The position numbers and the translations under genes were made by a program. A stretch of 64,000 nt of DNA from Acorus gramineus. Lineage: Eukaryota > Streptophyta > Magnoliopsida > Acorales > Acoraceae. Of the stretch, positions 1 through 11,105 are shown one piece after another (the first letter of the stretch is position 1; each line of letters starts with the position of its first letter). A model generated the notes under the pieces. The model had not been told where the DNA came from and did no database searches. It saw only the letters and a program-made list of their open reading frames with translations. The stretch spans positions 3,720,001-3,784,000 of the forward strand of contig JAUJYN010000017.1 of the NCBI GenBank assembly GCA_030737835.1. The letters run 5' to 3'.

Positions 1-2295
1 ATGACATATTGGTGTACTCGAGGAGTCTTGAGGAGCACGCTCACCATCTTCGCACTGTCTTGGAGACTTTGGCCAGACATCAGTTGTTCGCCAAGTTCAG
101 CAAGTGCGAGTTCTGGTTGGAGCGTATGGCCTTTCTGGGCCATGTGATTTCCGGTGAGGGCATATCTGTGGACCCGGAGAAGACGCTCGCCGTGTCGAAT
201 TGGCGTCGACCGTCGAACCCCACAGAGATTCGGAGCTTCTTGGGCTTGGCGGGTTATTACAGGAGGTTTGTCGAGGGTTTCTCGAAGATAGCCGTTCCTC
301 TTACCCGCCTCACTCGGAAGGATGTTCGGTTCGAGTGGTCCCCGTCTTGCGAGGAGAGCTTCCAGGAGTTGAAGCGAAGGCTCACCTCAGCGCCAGTTCT
401 TACCCTTCCGTCTGGGAGTGGTGGGTTCGCAGTTTACACTGATGCATCGCAGTTGGGTGTGGGTTGCGTCCTGATGCAGCACGGTAAGGTTGTGGCTTAC
501 GCGTCGCGTCAGTTGAAGCCCCATGAGCAGAATTACCCCACCCACGACCTTGAGTTGGCAGCGATCATCTTTGCGCTGAAGATGTGGAGGCATTACCTCT
601 ATGGAGAGGAGTTCGAGCTCTTTACCGATCATAAGAGCTTGACATATTTGCAGTCCCAGCCGGAGCTCAACATGCGTCAGAGACGTTGGGTTGAGTTCCT
701 GACGGACTATGATTGTGACATCGCTTACCATCCGGGTAAGGCGAATGTCGTGGCAGATGCTCTCAGTAGGCAGCCCTTGGGCATGGCCGCCCATATGGCT
801 GTCCGTCGTTGGAGGCTTCTGGAGGAGGCCGCTTGCTGGATCAGCGTTCGAGAGACTCCTGCGGGTGGCTTTTTGGCCAGGCTAGTGGTGCAGCCAGTCC
901 TTCTCGACGATATCCGCACGGCTCAGGCTCAGGATCCGCATTTTATAGTCCTCTCTGAAGGCGTCGCCCGGGGCGAGCGTCAGGACTACCAGATTCGCGC
1001 GGACGGGATCCTGCGATTCAGACGACGCAGAGCTGAAGCGGAAGATTCTGGACGAGGCCCATCGTTCGAGGTACACAGTGCATCCTGGTGGCACGAAGAT
1101 GTACAGGGGCCTTCGTCGTGGCTACTGGTGGCGCGGGATGAAGACGGATATTGCCCGTTTCGTTGCCCGATGCCTAGTATGCCAGCAGGTGAAGTCGGAG
1201 CATCAGCGCCCTGCGGGGAAGCTGCAGTCCATTGAGATCCCTCAGTGGAAGTGGGAGCAGATCACCATGGACTTCGTCTCGGGTTTGCCGAGGTCACGTT
1301 CGGGTCGCGATGCCATCTGGGTGATCGTCGACCGGCTGACGAAGTCTGCTCATTTCCTCCCCATCCGACTCACCGATTCTCTGGACACCCTGGCGCAGTT
1401 ATTTGTCTCTGAGATTGTTCGTCTCCATGGCACTCCGATCAGCATCATTTTCGATCGAGACGCGCGTTTTACTTCGAGGTTCTGGCGTAGCCTCCAGCAC
1501 GCCCTTGGTACGAACCTCCATTTCAGTACAGCGTTTCATCCGCAGACGGACGGCCAGTCGGAGAGGACGATCCAGACTCTTGAGGATATGCTGCGAGCCT
1601 GTGTTCTCGATTTTGGAGGCAGTTGGGAGAGGCACCTTCCGTTGGTGGAGTTTGCCTACAACAACAGCTACCACTCGAGTATCCGGATGGCTCCTTACGA
1701 GGCGCTCTATGGCCGCAGCTGCAGGTCCCCCTTGTGTTGGGACGAGGTCGGAGAGCGCCAGTTGGAGGGACCAGAGATCGTTCACCAGACCTCAGAGATG
1801 GTGAAGACGATTCGCGAGCGTATCCGAGTCGCTCAGAGTCGTCAGAAGTGCTACGCCGACCGTCGTCGCCGTGAGCTCGCCTTCGAGGTTGGTGACCATG
1901 TCTTCTTGAAGGTGTCCCCGATGAAGGGCATCTTCCGTTTCGGTGTGCGGGGCAAGCTGAGTCCGCGTTTCATTGGGCCGTTCCTCATCCTCGAGCGAGT
2001 TGGAGAGGTGGCCTATCGCATAGCTCTGCCCCCACAGTTGGCTCAGGCCCATGACGTCTTCCATGTCTCGCAGCTGAGGCGTTATGTCCACGATCCTGCT
2101 CACGTCATCCCGTTCGAGCCGGACTTGTCTTTCGTTGAGCAGCCGATTGAGATCCTGGACCGCCGCGAGAAGAGGCTCCGCACCAAGACCGTCCAGCTGG
2201 TCAAGGTGCGATGGCAGCACCGTTCCGGTGCCGAGGCCACTTGGGAGCTCGAGGACGCCATGCGTGACGCGTATCCGCATCTTTTCCCTTCTTAG
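1..2295 (+). pseudogene. pol: Element A pol, 3' part: RT end, RNase H, integrase, chromodomain (frameshifted)
   Basis: This is the 3' two thirds of a Ty3/gypsy pol, cut by the window start inside the RT catalytic box (the second Asp of FIDD is at positions 3-5). The first frame runs to 1235 and carries the RT thumb and an RNase H with TDAS (about 436-447), HDLELAA, TDHKSL (about 623-640) and ADALSR. Compared with elements B and D, 20 bp are missing near 1021, just before the integrase HHCC motif, so the remainder lies in another frame, open through 2295. That part has the CLVC half of the zinc finger, the integrase DDE core (MDF, DRDARF, GQSER), a GPF motif and a C-terminal chromodomain ending [16 protein letters not shown] further 15-bp in-frame loss near 2120 collapses an FEPLVFEP repeat. 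The product would be a polyprotein that copies and integrates the element. The frameshift makes this copy non-functional; this is direct comparison within the window. Confidence 0.93.
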
Positions 2296-2330
2296 ATGTT
2301 CTTGTATTTATTTTGAGGACAAAATTTCCT

Positions 2331-2343
2331 AAGGGGGGGAGAA
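2331..2343 (+). promoter_or_regulatory. Polypurine tract of element A
   Basis: A G-rich purine run (AAGGGGGGG then AGAA) directly abuts the TGTTATATATG start of the 3' LTR, 36 bp after the pol stop. This is the plus-strand priming site used in reverse transcription. Elements B and D carry the same tract at the same place. Confidence 0.9.
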
Positions 2344-3662
2344 TGTTATATATGTGTCACTTTTTGCCTTCTGGTAACCATTGGAGCATTTTGGCAGTTT
2401 TTGAGTTTTTTTCGTTTTTCGATCGGAACCGCTAAAATTTTGGACTGTTAGCTATCATCCTGAGTTTGAGGACTCCGATTGAAAATCTAACTGCATATTA
2501 TGTGTCCTGGTGCCATTCTAAGCCACTCACGAAAATTTTATCGAATTTCGGTAACGTTTCAGAATTTCACAGTTCCAGGGCGTATCCGGGTTTTGACCGA
2601 GCCAGAAGTCATTGGGAGAGTTGACTCGGTCAAAGTGGGCCCATGACTTGGTCAACCCCTTTTGTTTTTTTGTGTGGTTGGGTTGACCCAAGTCAAAACC
2701 CACTTAAAGCCTCCTAATCCTCTCTTAACCCTAATTAACCTAGTTAACCCTAATCTAATTGTGTTGACTTATTTAAGTGAGCAAATATCTCTCCCCACTA
2801 TTCATCATCTTCCCCAAATTGTTTTCTCTCTCCCCCTCTCTCTTTTTCCACCTTTTACCTAGTTATAGAGCTTGGACTCAAAACCCAAAGAAGAGAAAGG
2901 TAAGGGGAGCTCCCGATCTATCCACCGGTGGTCTCGATTCGAGTTCCGACGTGTTTAGCCCCTTCTCACGCCCTCTTTTCTCCCTGTTTTCAGCCATTTC
3001 GAGGGCTGAGGAAGAGCTCGGTGGTGGTGGCCTTGGAGGAGGTGTTTCGGTGCGCGGAGAGCCTTGGAGGAGGTGTTTCGGTGCGCGGAGACTCTCTCCC
3101 TTCCTTCCCTTCCTTCCTTGGGTAAGCTCTCTTTCCTTCCTTTTCTTGCTTAGATGCTTGTTAGGAGGGTGGTTTTGGGTGTGTGGTGGCTGTTGGTGGC
3201 TGTTGGGGGTGGTTGGTGGTGGTTAGGGGCCATTGGTGGCCGGTTAGAGGAGGTAGGGTGGTCGGGCAGGGTGGTTGGCTGTCTCGGGCAGGATGGCAGC
3301 ACAGGCAGCAGGCAGCGCAGCAGGCAGAGCAGGTGGAAGGGCGCGCGCAGGTGTGCGCTCGGGTGGAGCAGGAAGGTGTGCTGAGCACTGGACGCTGGGC
3401 GATGGTCGCGGGCGCTGGGCACTGGGCGTGGGCGCTGGACGCTGGGCGATGGTCGCGGGTGCTAGGCGCTGGTCGCGGGTGCTGGGCGCTGGGCGCCGTG
3501 CGCGGGTGTGCGCGTGGGGCGCTGCGCAGAGGCGCGGTGCGTGCCGCGCGCACGGGGCCGCGTACGGGTGCTGCGCGCAGGGCGGCGTGCGGGTGTGCGC
3601 GATGGGGCGAGCCGGGTGCGCGCGGGGCGCAGGGCGTGCGGATGTGCGCGGTGGGCGCGAGA
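2344..3662 (+). mobile_element. Element A 3' LTR, left part (family 1), broken by element D
   Basis: The LTR starts with TGTTATATATGTGTCAC right after the polypurine tract. It contains the shared U3 block, a W-box rich stretch (about 2600-2700), a 31-bp tandem duplication (3031-3061 and 3062-3092), a candidate splice donor (CTTG then GTAAG, GT at 3122) and part of the CpG-rich tract. It stops at about 3662, where it meets minus-strand gag sequence. The rest of the same LTR resumes at 13949. Compared with the intact LTR at 55566-58620, roughly 0.8 kb of the LTR is missing at the break, along with the left copy of the target duplication. Confidence 0.85.
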
Positions 3663-3714
3663 CCTCCAAAGGTCGAGAGGGACCACATCCGCGCCGTCCT
3701 TTGCGAGGAGGCAT
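3663..3714 (-). pseudogene. gag: Gag N-terminal stub of a second, tandem copy of element D
   Basis: The first 17 or so codons of gag, read on the minus strand from ATG at 3714, match the start of the Gag of D (10985) and of B (34992): MPPR followed by GRRG and PSRPLEVS-like residues. The frame ends at the junction with the LTR of element A near 3662. The stub lies downstream of a primer-binding site and an LTR, in the order expected for a 5' end. So LTR 3835-6933 is both the 3' LTR of D and the 5' LTR of a second, nearly wholly deleted copy. Confidence 0.85.
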
Positions 3715-3834
3715 ATCAGCAACCTAAGAAAACCAGACACTAGGATCATAATACTCATATAGAAATCCTAGGACTCATCTCTACGAAAAAGAAGCCAATT
3801 GGCTATGACAGGACCAGGCTCTGATACCAACTTT
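3715..3834 (-). other. Leader and primer-binding site of the truncated tandem copy
   Basis: This is an untranslated leader between LTR and gag on the minus strand. The primer-binding site is 3818-3829 (minus strand TGGTATCAGAGC), separated from the LTR end by five bases. It is complementary to the 3' end of plant initiator tRNA-Met and sits exactly as in elements B and D. Confidence 0.9.
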
Positions 3835-6800
3835 TGTCACGCCCCAGGGCGGCCGTCCCCAGGACGCGGCAAGGGTATACATGATATCAGCAGGCAATAT
3901 AGGAGATCAATAATATACCATAAACAACAGCTAAAAAGGACAACACAGACAACAAAAGGGTTGACATGATGTATACATAAAAAAGCGGAAGCAAAAGACT
4001 GAATATGTAAATCAACAACACTTTACAGACTCGATACATAATCATACGTCCTGTGAGAGCCAATATATCCACAATACATCCCAATACAATCCATTGTAGG
4101 TGCCCAAGCACAGAAATATATACATACAATGAAAGAGAAGGATGCTGATGGCCTCAAAACTCGAGGGACGTGGCGCTACTCCGCTACTAGTGTAGTCGCT
4201 CGGGAAGCTCCTCCTTCAAGTCCGCCTCGGTAATCACCGGGGAAAAACAATTATGCGAGGGGTGAGCCACACACTCAGTGAATAGCACAACTCATGCATA
4301 CAGTTTATATTAACCACATTTTTATCAAGTCACTAGCCTCAAAGTGGCATAAACAACACAAATCCGGGGGTTCGTACATCACCGAACCGCAATACCCTCA
4401 CCCTCACCCCTCAATAGGTGACAAAGGATGTTGGGACTTAATAGGCTGATAATCATCCTTACACAATCCAGTGGGTCATCACATCGCCGGCCCACCACAC
4501 CCTCACCCTCACCCCTCAATAGGTGACATAGGCTCTTGGGACTGACTAGGCTGTTGGTCACCCTTGGTCCACCGATAGTCTCTCCCCACTCCGTAGGTCG
4601 TTTGGCCACTCCCACATTCAGCACAGTCCATCTACCAAATCAGGAGGTGCCTACTGATGGGAGCCCCTGCACGGGACGACCTTTCTAACGCTGAGGTAGT
4701 CTCTACACGGATCCAACGAAGGGAACAGAACAGCCTATCCATCGCATATGATCCACTCGGATCCGCTGACAGCACATCTCTACTACTCTAATGTCTTGAA
4801 TTCTTCAGAATTCCACCAGCGCGCATAACCAAGATGCGGGGAATACATAAGATAAATAATGAGGAAAAGAGACCTTGGGAGGGCAACCTGAGGTCCCGAT
4901 ATAGGACATCCCGCCAACCAAACAAGGAACACGGAGTACCCTAGCCCGGGTCTCAATGTTTACCTCGCAAGGCCCCCTTATATTCCCCAAGGCATGCTAA
5001 CAATATCACAAGTTTGCATTTAAGTAAATAAATCAAACTAATAGGACGCATGCATAGGTCAGGGCTTTCCTAGCATGATAACGGGGTGACAGGATGCACG
5101 GCTCATGCACATATCCTAAGGGTGCAAGTCTAGGGTGGCATGCATTCTACACATAAATCATGCTTGCATGGATTACAATAAAACAGTTAATATTAACTAT
5201 GTGCCCCAGGGGAGGACGGTACACGCCCAAGTGCATGTAGCGCCTCCCAACTGGGTTGGGTTGTCCCACTCACCGGAAGTCGGGTCATCGCGCGACCGTC
5301 CGTCAAGATCTGCAAGACAGGGTATCAACTTGGTGAGTAAAATCCACAAATACCACAAAATACACAAAAACATACAAATAAACACCCAACACTCGGGCAA
5401 ACGTGCATACGGCCCGTACGCACGCTAGCCCGAGCACCCCGACTCACTCCCGCACCCCCGGCAACCACCCGCACGGCCACCCGCCCCGGATGCACCGCCG
5501 CGCCTCAGCCCGCGCACCCAGGCGCACCGTCGGGCCCCTGCCCGCCGCCTGGACACGCCGTCGAGCCACCCGGGTGCACCGCGCGCCCACTGCGCCCCAT
5601 CGCAGCAGCCCGCGCGCACACCGCACGCCCCGCGCTGGCCCGCGCGCACACCACACGCCCCGCGCGCCCAGCGCCTCGCCCCGCGCACACCCCGCGCGCA
5701 CCACCGCTGCCTCGCCGCGCTCCGCGCGCACCCCGCGTGCACCACTGGCTCGCCCAACGCTCCACCAACTCGCCGAGCGCGCACAGCGCGCCTGCGCCCC
5801 TGCGCAGCGCTTCGCGCGCACCCCGCACGACGCCCTGCTCGTATGCCTACTCGACTAGCACCCAGCACGCCCAGCGCCCGCACGCCCAGCACGCCCAGCG
5901 CCCTGCACGCGCGCCCTGCTGGCCTCCAGCTCCACCCGAGCGCACGCCCGCGCGCACGCACGCCCGCGCCCTACTAGCTGCTCTGCCTGCTGCGCCTGTG
6001 CTGCCTGTGCTGCTGCCCTGCCCGAGACAGCAACCCACCCTGTCCGAGCACCTCCACCACCAACCACCGGCCACCCATGGCCTCCAACAGCCACCAATCA
6101 CCCCCCACCGCCACTAACACCCAAACCCACCCTCCTAACAAGCATCTAAACAAGAAATACAAGGAAGGAGAGCTTACCCAAAGGAAGAAGAGGAAAGGAA
6201 GGGAACCAGAAGCTCCTTTCGCACCGAAATGCTTCCCCAAAGGTCTCTACCACCAAGACCTATTCCCACCTCCGAAATGGCTCGGATCTGAGGAGAAGAG
6301 AGGGCGGAAGAAAGGGCTAGACACGCCGGAATCCGGATTTGAAAACACCGGGGTGTAGATTGGGACCGGATCTACCCTTTCTATGTTTTAGGTTTTAAGG
6401 TTTGGGCACTCCAAGGGGCTCAAATGGAGGTTTTTGAGAGAGGGAGAGAGAGAAAACAAAAGGAGGAAGATGATGAATAGTGGGCAACCATTTTTAGATC
6501 TCACTTATATAAAGTCAAACCCAACTTAATTAGGGCTTAAGCTAGGTTTAAGTGATGATTAAAAGCTTTAAGTAAGCTTTGACTTGGGTCAACCCAACCA
6601 CACAAAAGACAAAAAGGGTTGACCAAGTCATGGGCCCACTTTGACCGAGTCAACTCTCCCAATGACTTCTCGCTCGGTCAAAACCCGGATACGCCCCGGA
6701 ACTGTGAAATTTTGGAAACATTACCGGAATTCGATGAAATTTTCATGAGTGGCTTAGAATGGCACCAGGACACATAATATGCAGTTAGATTTTCAATCGG

Positions 6801-6933
6801 AGTCCTCTAGCTCAGGACGATAGCTAACAGTTCAAAATTTTGCGGTTCCGATCGAAAAACGAAAAAAAAACTCAAAAACTGCCAAAATGCTCCAATGGTT
6901 ACCAGCAGGCCAAAAAGTGACACATATATAACA
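3835..6933 (-). mobile_element. Family 1 LTR shared by element D (as 3' LTR) and the truncated tandem copy (as 5' LTR)
   Basis: On the minus strand this 3099-bp LTR begins TGTTATATATGTGTCAC (at 6933) and ends GGGGCGTGACA (at 3835). A polypurine tract lies on its upstream side and a primer-binding site on its downstream side, so it is a shared LTR in a head-to-tail tandem. A TATA-like TATATAA lies at about 6505-6513. The predicted first intron is 6177 down to 5310, and a 36-nt mini-exon is 5309-5274. The usual second acceptor CAG is changed to CGG near 4238. The CpG-rich tract (about 5405-6000) is some 250 bp longer than in the partner LTR 11106-13948, through deletions there between GC-rich short repeats. 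Confidence 0.92.
6505..6513 (-). promoter_or_regulatory. Candidate TATA box of the shared D LTR
   Basis: TATATAA on the minus strand lies 420 bp inside the LTR and is followed by the conserved CACTATTCATCATC-like stretch, where transcription would start. The same arrangement occurs in the LTRs at 11106-13948, 44433-47871 and 55566-58620. The call rests on sequence only. Confidence 0.5.
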
Positions 6934-6948
6934 TTCTCCCCCCCTTAG
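6934..6948 (-). promoter_or_regulatory. Polypurine tract of element D
   Basis: On the minus strand AAGGGGGGGGAGAA directly precedes the LTR start at 6933. This is the plus-strand primer site, as in elements A and B. Confidence 0.9.
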
Positions 6949-6981
6949 GAAATTTTGTCCTCAAAATAAATACAAGAACAA

Positions 6982-9870
6982 CTAAGAAGGGAAAAGATGC
7001 GGATACGCGTCACGCATGGCGTCCTCGAGCTCCCAAGTGGCCTCGGCACCGGAACGGTGCTGCCATCGCACCTTGACCAGCTGGACGGTCTTGGTGCGGA
7101 GCCTCTTCTCGCGGCGGTCCAGGATCTCAATTGGCTGCTCCACGAAAGACAAGTCCGGCTCGAAGACGAGCGGCTCGAACGGGATGATGTGAGCAGGATC
7201 GTGGACATATCGCCTCAGCTGCGAGACATGGAAGACGTCATGGACCTGAGCCAACTGTGGGGGCAGAGCTATGCGATAGGCCACCTCCCCAACTCCCTCG
7301 AGGATGAGGAACGATCCAATGAAACGCAGACTTAGCTTGCCCCGCACACCGAAACGGAAGATGCCCTTCATCGAGGACACCTTCAAGAACACATGGTCAC
7401 CAACCTCGAAGGTGAGCTCACGGCGATGACGGTCGGCGTAGCACTTCTGACGACTCTGAGCGACTCGGATACGCTCGTGAATCGTCTTCACCATCTCGGA
7501 GGTCTGGTGAACGATCTCTGGTCCCTCTAATTGGCGCTCTCCGACCACATCCCAATACAGGGGGGACCTGCAGCTGCGGCCATAAAGTGCCTCATAAGGA
7601 GCCATCCGGATGCTCGAGTGGTAGCTGTTGTTGTAGGCAAACTCAATCAACGGAAGGTGCCTCTCCCAACTGCCCCCAAAATCGAGAACACAGGCCCGCA
7701 GCATGTCCTCAAGAGTCTGGATCATCCTCTCCGACTGGCCGTCCGTCTGCGGATGAAACGCTCTACTGAAATGGAGGTTCGTACTAAGGGCGTGCTGGAG
7801 GCTACGCCAGAACCTCGAAGTAAAACGCGCGTCTCGATCAAAAATGATGATGACTGGGGTGCCATGGAGACGGACAATCTCGGAGACAAATAACTGCGCC
7901 AGGGTGTCCAGAGAATCGGTGAGTCGGATGGGGAGGAAATGAGCAGACTTCGTCAGCCGGTCGACGATCACCCAGATGGCATCGCGACCCGAACGTGACC
8001 TCGGCAAACCCGAGACGAAGTCCATGGTGATCTGCTCCCACTTCCACTGAGGGATCTCAATGGACTGCAGCTTCCCCGCAGGGCGCTGATGCTCCGACTT
8101 CACCTGCTGGCATACTAGGCACCGGGCAACGAAACGGGCAATATCCGTCTTCATCCCGCGCCACCAGTAGCCGCGACGAAGGCCCCTGTACATCTTCGTG
8201 CCACCAGGGTGCACTGTGTACCTCGAGCGATGGGCCTCGTCCAAAATCTTCCGCTTCAGCTCTGCGTCGTCGGGAATGCACACTCGGCCTCTGAATCGTA
8301 GGATCCCGCCCGCACGAATCTGGTAGTCCTGACGCTCGCCCCGGGCGACGCCTTCAGAGAGGACTATAAAATGCGGATCCTGTGCCTGAGCCGTGCGGAT
8401 ATCGTCGAGCAGGACTGGCTGCACCACCAGCCTGGCCAAAAAGCCACCAGTAGGAGTCTCTCGAACGCAAATCCAGCAAGCGGCCTCCTCCAGAAGCCTC
8501 CAACGACGGACAGCCATGTGGGCGGCCATGCCCAAGGGCTGCCTACTGAGCGCATCTGCCACGACATTCGCCTTACCCGGATGGTAAGCGATGTCACAAT
8601 CATAGTCCGTCAGGAACTCAACCCAACGTCTCTGACGCATGTTGAGCTCCGACTGGGACTGCAGATATGTCAAGCTCTTATGATCAGTAAAGAGCTCGAA
8701 CTCCTCTCCATAGAGGTAATGCCTCCACATCTTCAACGCAAAGATGATCGCAGCCAACTCCAGGTCATGGGTGGGGTAATTCTGCTCATGGGGCTTCAAC
8801 TGACGAGACGCGTAAGCCACAACCTTACCGTGCTGCATCAGGACGCAACCCACACCCAACTGCGATGCATCTGTATAAACTGCGAACCCACCACTCCCAG
8901 ATGGAAGGGTAAGAACTGGCACTGAGGTGAGCCTTCGCTTCAGCTCCTGGAAGCTCTCCTCGCAAGCAGGGGACCACTCGAACCGAACATCCTTCCGAGT
9001 GAGGCGGGTAAGAGGAACGGCTATCTTCGAGAAACCCTCGACAAACCTCCTGTAATAACCCGCCAAGCCCAAGAAGCTCCGAATCTCTGTGGGGTTCGAC
9101 GGTCGACGCCAATTCGACACGGCGAGCGTCTTCTCCGGGTCCACAGCTATGCCCTCACCGGAAATCACATGGCCCAGAAAGGCCATACGCTCCAACCAGA
9201 ACTCGCACTTGCTGAACTTGGCGAACAACTGATGTCTGGCCAAAGTCTCCAAGACAATGCGAAGATGGTGAGCGTGCTCCTCAAGACTCCTCGAGTACAC
9301 CAATATGTCATCGATGAATACTACCACAAAGGAGTCGAGGAAGGGTCGAAATACTCGGTTCATCAGATCCATGAAGGCCGCCGGCGCGTTCGTCAACCCG
9401 AATGGCAGTACTCTGAACTCGTAGTGCCCATACCGGGTGCGAAAGGCCGTCTTCGGAATGTCTGACTCCCGGATCTTCAGCTGGTAGTACCCCGAGCGGA
9501 GATCGATCTTGGAAAAGACACACGCTCCCTGAAGCTGGTCAAACAGATCGTCGATCCGCGGCAACGGGTACTTGTTCTTCACTGTCCGTTTATTCAGCTG
9601 CCTATAATCAATACACAGCCGCAGTGAACCGTCCTTCTTCCGGACGAACAGGACAGGGGCTCCCCACGGAGAAACACTCGGACGTGCGAAGCCCTTCTCC
9701 AGCAACTCCTCCAACTGCTCCTTGAGCACCCTCAGCTCTGCAGGGGCCATCCGGTACGGAGCTCTTGATATCGGCTCGGTCCCTGGAATCATATTGATCT
9801 CAAACTCGATCGCGCGATCCGGCGGTAATCCCGGAAGATCATCGGGGAAAACCTCGGGATACTCTGCCAC
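6982..9870 (-). CDS. pol: Element D pol: RT, RNase H, integrase and chromodomain in one open frame
   Basis: This 962-codon open frame is the best-preserved pol in the window. The RT domain has the FIDD catalytic box at residues 185-188. RNase H has D334, E371, D396 and D439. The integrase zinc finger is H547, H554, C584 and C587, and the catalytic triad is D617, D678 and E714 with the expected D-x35-E spacing. A chromodomain covers about residues 911-962, of the kind that directs chromovirus integration to heterochromatin. The methionine at 9870 is unlikely to be a true start: the same frame continues upstream through a single TAG (9897-9895) into the protease, so this is the interior of a Gag-Pol polyprotein. 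One odd residue: the integrase GPF motif reads GSF (about residue 852). The lineage resembles Tekay/Del; assignment is by motif and overall likeness only. Confidence 0.93.
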   Translation of the reverse strand: MAEYPEVFPDDLPGLPPDRAIEFEINMIPGTEPISRAPYRMAPAELRVLKEQLEELLEKGFARPSVSPWGAPVLFVRKKDGSLRLCIDYRQLNKRTVKNKYPLPRIDDLFDQLQGACVFSKIDLRSGYYQLKIRESDIPKTAFRTRYGHYEFRVLPFGLTNAPAAFMDLMNRVFRPFLDSFVVVFIDDILVYSRSLEEHAHHLRIVLETLARHQLFAKFSKCEFWLERMAFLGHVISGEGIAVDPEKTLAVSNWRRPSNPTEIRSFLGLAGYYRRFVEGFSKIAVPLTRLTRKDVRFEWSPACEESFQELKRRLTSVPVLTLPSGSGGFAVYTDASQLGVGCVLMQHGKVVAYASRQLKPHEQNYPTHDLELAAIIFALKMWRHYLYGEEFELFTDHKSLTYLQSQSELNMRQRRWVEFLTDYDCDIAYHPGKANVVADALSRQPLGMAAHMAVRRWRLLEEAACWICVRETPTGGFLARLVVQPVLLDDIRTAQAQDPHFIVLSEGVARGERQDYQIRAGGILRFRGRVCIPDDAELKRKILDEAHRSRYTVHPGGTKMYRGLRRGYWWRGMKTDIARFVARCLVCQQVKSEHQRPAGKLQSIEIPQWKWEQITMDFVSGLPRSRSGRDAIWVIVDRLTKSAHFLPIRLTDSLDTLAQLFVSEIVRLHGTPVIIIFDRDARFTSRFWRSLQHALSTNLHFSRAFHPQTDGQSERMIQTLEDMLRACVLDFGGSWERHLPLIEFAYNNSYHSSIRMAPYEALYGRSCRSPLYWDVVGERQLEGPEIVHQTSEMVKTIHERIRVAQSRQKCYADRHRRELTFEVGDHVFLKVSSMKGIFRFGVRGKLSLRFIGSFLILEGVGEVAYRIALPPQLAQVHDVFHVSQLRRYVHDPAHIIPFEPLVFEPDLSFVEQPIEILDRREKRLRTKTVQLVKVRWQHRSGAEATWELEDAMRDAYPHLFPS

Positions 9871-9894
9871 GACCGGAGTCTGACTGATATCTGC

Positions 9895-10416
9895 CTACAG
9901 CGGTGCATCCTCCTGAGCAATATACGCTAGAAAGCCCTCGCATCCACCCTGAAGGAGTCTCCACGCCTGCATGGACGACACGAACCCCAGAGGAGCTACG
10001 TCTCGATCGCCCACGAACTGGAAGGACCTCCGACCCGGAAGGTGGAACGACACCGACTTGGCGAAACAGTCGATGCTGGCATGACTAGCTGCAAGCCAAT
10101 CCATTCCCAGGATGGCATCAAAATCTGACATAGCAAGCTCCACCAACTCCACCGGAAACTCATGCTCCGCAACCGTCACCGTACACCCTCGGTACACAGA
10201 ACTGAGGAGAATCCGGTCTCCCACGGGCAATGATACCTCCAAGATACCATCCAAAGGGGCGGACGCCACGCCCGTTCGTCTCGCGAAAGCGGGAGACACG
10301 AACGAGTGGGTGGCTCCGGAATCAAACAATACATAAGCAGGAAGCTGGGAGATCTGAACAGTACCTCTGACCACGCTGCCTGATGCCTGGGCCTCCTCTG
10401 CCGAAAGCGCTGCCAC
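9895..10416 (-). pseudogene. Element D protease and linker, ended by a premature TAG
   Basis: The aspartic protease of the polyprotein is in the same frame as the RT that follows. The active-site motif is FDSGATHSF, about 30 residues into the segment, with a typical FDAILGMDWL motif downstream. The frame stops at TAG (9897-9895). Element B has CGG at that codon, so two transitions, both of the kind caused by deamination of methylated cytosine on either strand, would explain the stop. Without this stop the frame would read directly into the RT at 9870. Its N-terminal side is joined abnormally to gag by an internal deletion near 10430. Confidence 0.88.
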
Positions 10417-10432
10417 TCGGCCCTACCCTTTA

Positions 10433-10985
10433 GCATAAACATGGCCAGGGAGACTCGCTGGCGGTCGGTGCAAAGCATGGTCGAGAAGATGGTATCCACC
10501 TCCATCAACCATCTCTCTGGAGCAAGGGGGTCCTCCGTCTGACCCTGGAACTCGGGAGGGTGGAGCTTCAGAAAGGCTGAGAGGCCACTCTGCTGCACCC
10601 TCGCTGCAGCCTCTAGCCCCACCTCCCTCTCCTGGGGATCCTGAACTCTGACCGCCGGGACCACCACGGGGACTGGGGGTACATCGGGTACCACAGGTGG
10701 ATCCGCCACCAAGGGAACCTGCGGAACTGCCTCGCGGGCCGCCCGCAGCTCCTGAATCTCCCGTGCCTGATCTGCCAATACTCTGGTCTGGGCCTCCAAT
10801 GCCCTGGTCTGCGTCTCCACCAAATCAGCTATCCGCGCAAACGCGCGCTCCCAGGCAGGAGGCTCCTGCGCTAATCCTGGCCTCACGGCTGAGGACTCAC
10901 CAATAGCATCCTCGCCCCTGGTAGGTCCGGAAACCTCCAAGGGTCGAGAGGGACCACGTCCGCGCCGTCCTCTGCGAAGAGGCAT
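10433..10985 (-). pseudogene. gag: Element D gag, truncated: N-terminal part only
   Basis: Gag starts at ATG 10985 (MPLRRGRRG) and follows the Gag of B through a Pro/Val-rich linker and the first part of the retrotransposon gag domain (APERWLMEVDTIFSTM) to MLKG. There it jumps directly to sequence that in B lies after the gag stop (36304 onwards). About 750 bp are missing: the rest of the capsid-like domain, the CCHC zinc knuckle and the Q-rich tail. After the junction gag is out of frame with pol. This copy could not package its own RNA and would need Gag in trans. Confidence 0.9.
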
Positions 10986-11105
10986 ATCAGCAACCTAAGA
11001 AAACCAGACACTAGGATCAGAATACTCATATAGAAATCCTAGGACTCACCTCTACGAAAAAGAAGACAATTGGCTCTGACAGGACCAGGCTCTGATACCA
11101 ACTTT
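10986..11105 (-). other. Element D leader with primer-binding site
   Basis: Untranslated leader between the 5' LTR and gag on the minus strand. The primer-binding site for initiator tRNA-Met is 11089-11100 (minus strand TGGTATCAGAGC), five bases from the LTR end at 11106. It is nearly identical to the leaders at 3715-3834 and 34878-34991. Confidence 0.92.

Noticed and set aside
387..794. Antisense frame over RNase H in element A, with counterparts at 8371-8925 and 37965-38204
   Set aside because: It mirrors a GC-biased coding strand and has no start context or motif of its own; conservation follows from pol.
2725..2760. CCCTAA-type motifs considered as interstitial telomere repeats
   Set aside because: Only isolated CCTAA/CCCTAA words separated by other bases; no tandem array of the 7-bp plant telomere unit.
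2777..3226. Open frame in the LTR leader of element A
   Set aside because: It crosses the putative splice donor, is not kept in other LTRs and is low-complexity (Pro/Phe/Ser then Gly/Trp).
5403..5961. Long open frames in both strands over CpG-rich tracts (also 12685-13164, 15327-15875, 31335-31718, 33165-33560, 40408-41159, 46132-46932, 52626-53351, 54620-55494, 56124-57295, 62788-63646)
   Set aside because: They are Ala/Arg/Pro/Gly-rich, open in several frames at once, differ in length and frame between copies, and sit in putative non-coding LTR sequence. High GC content alone removes stop codons.
6982..9870. Considered whether the pol frames belong to an endogenous pararetrovirus
   Set aside because: Integrase, chromodomain, LTRs, initiator-tRNA primer site and target duplications all fit a Ty3/gypsy retrotransposon; no movement or coat protein motif was seen.
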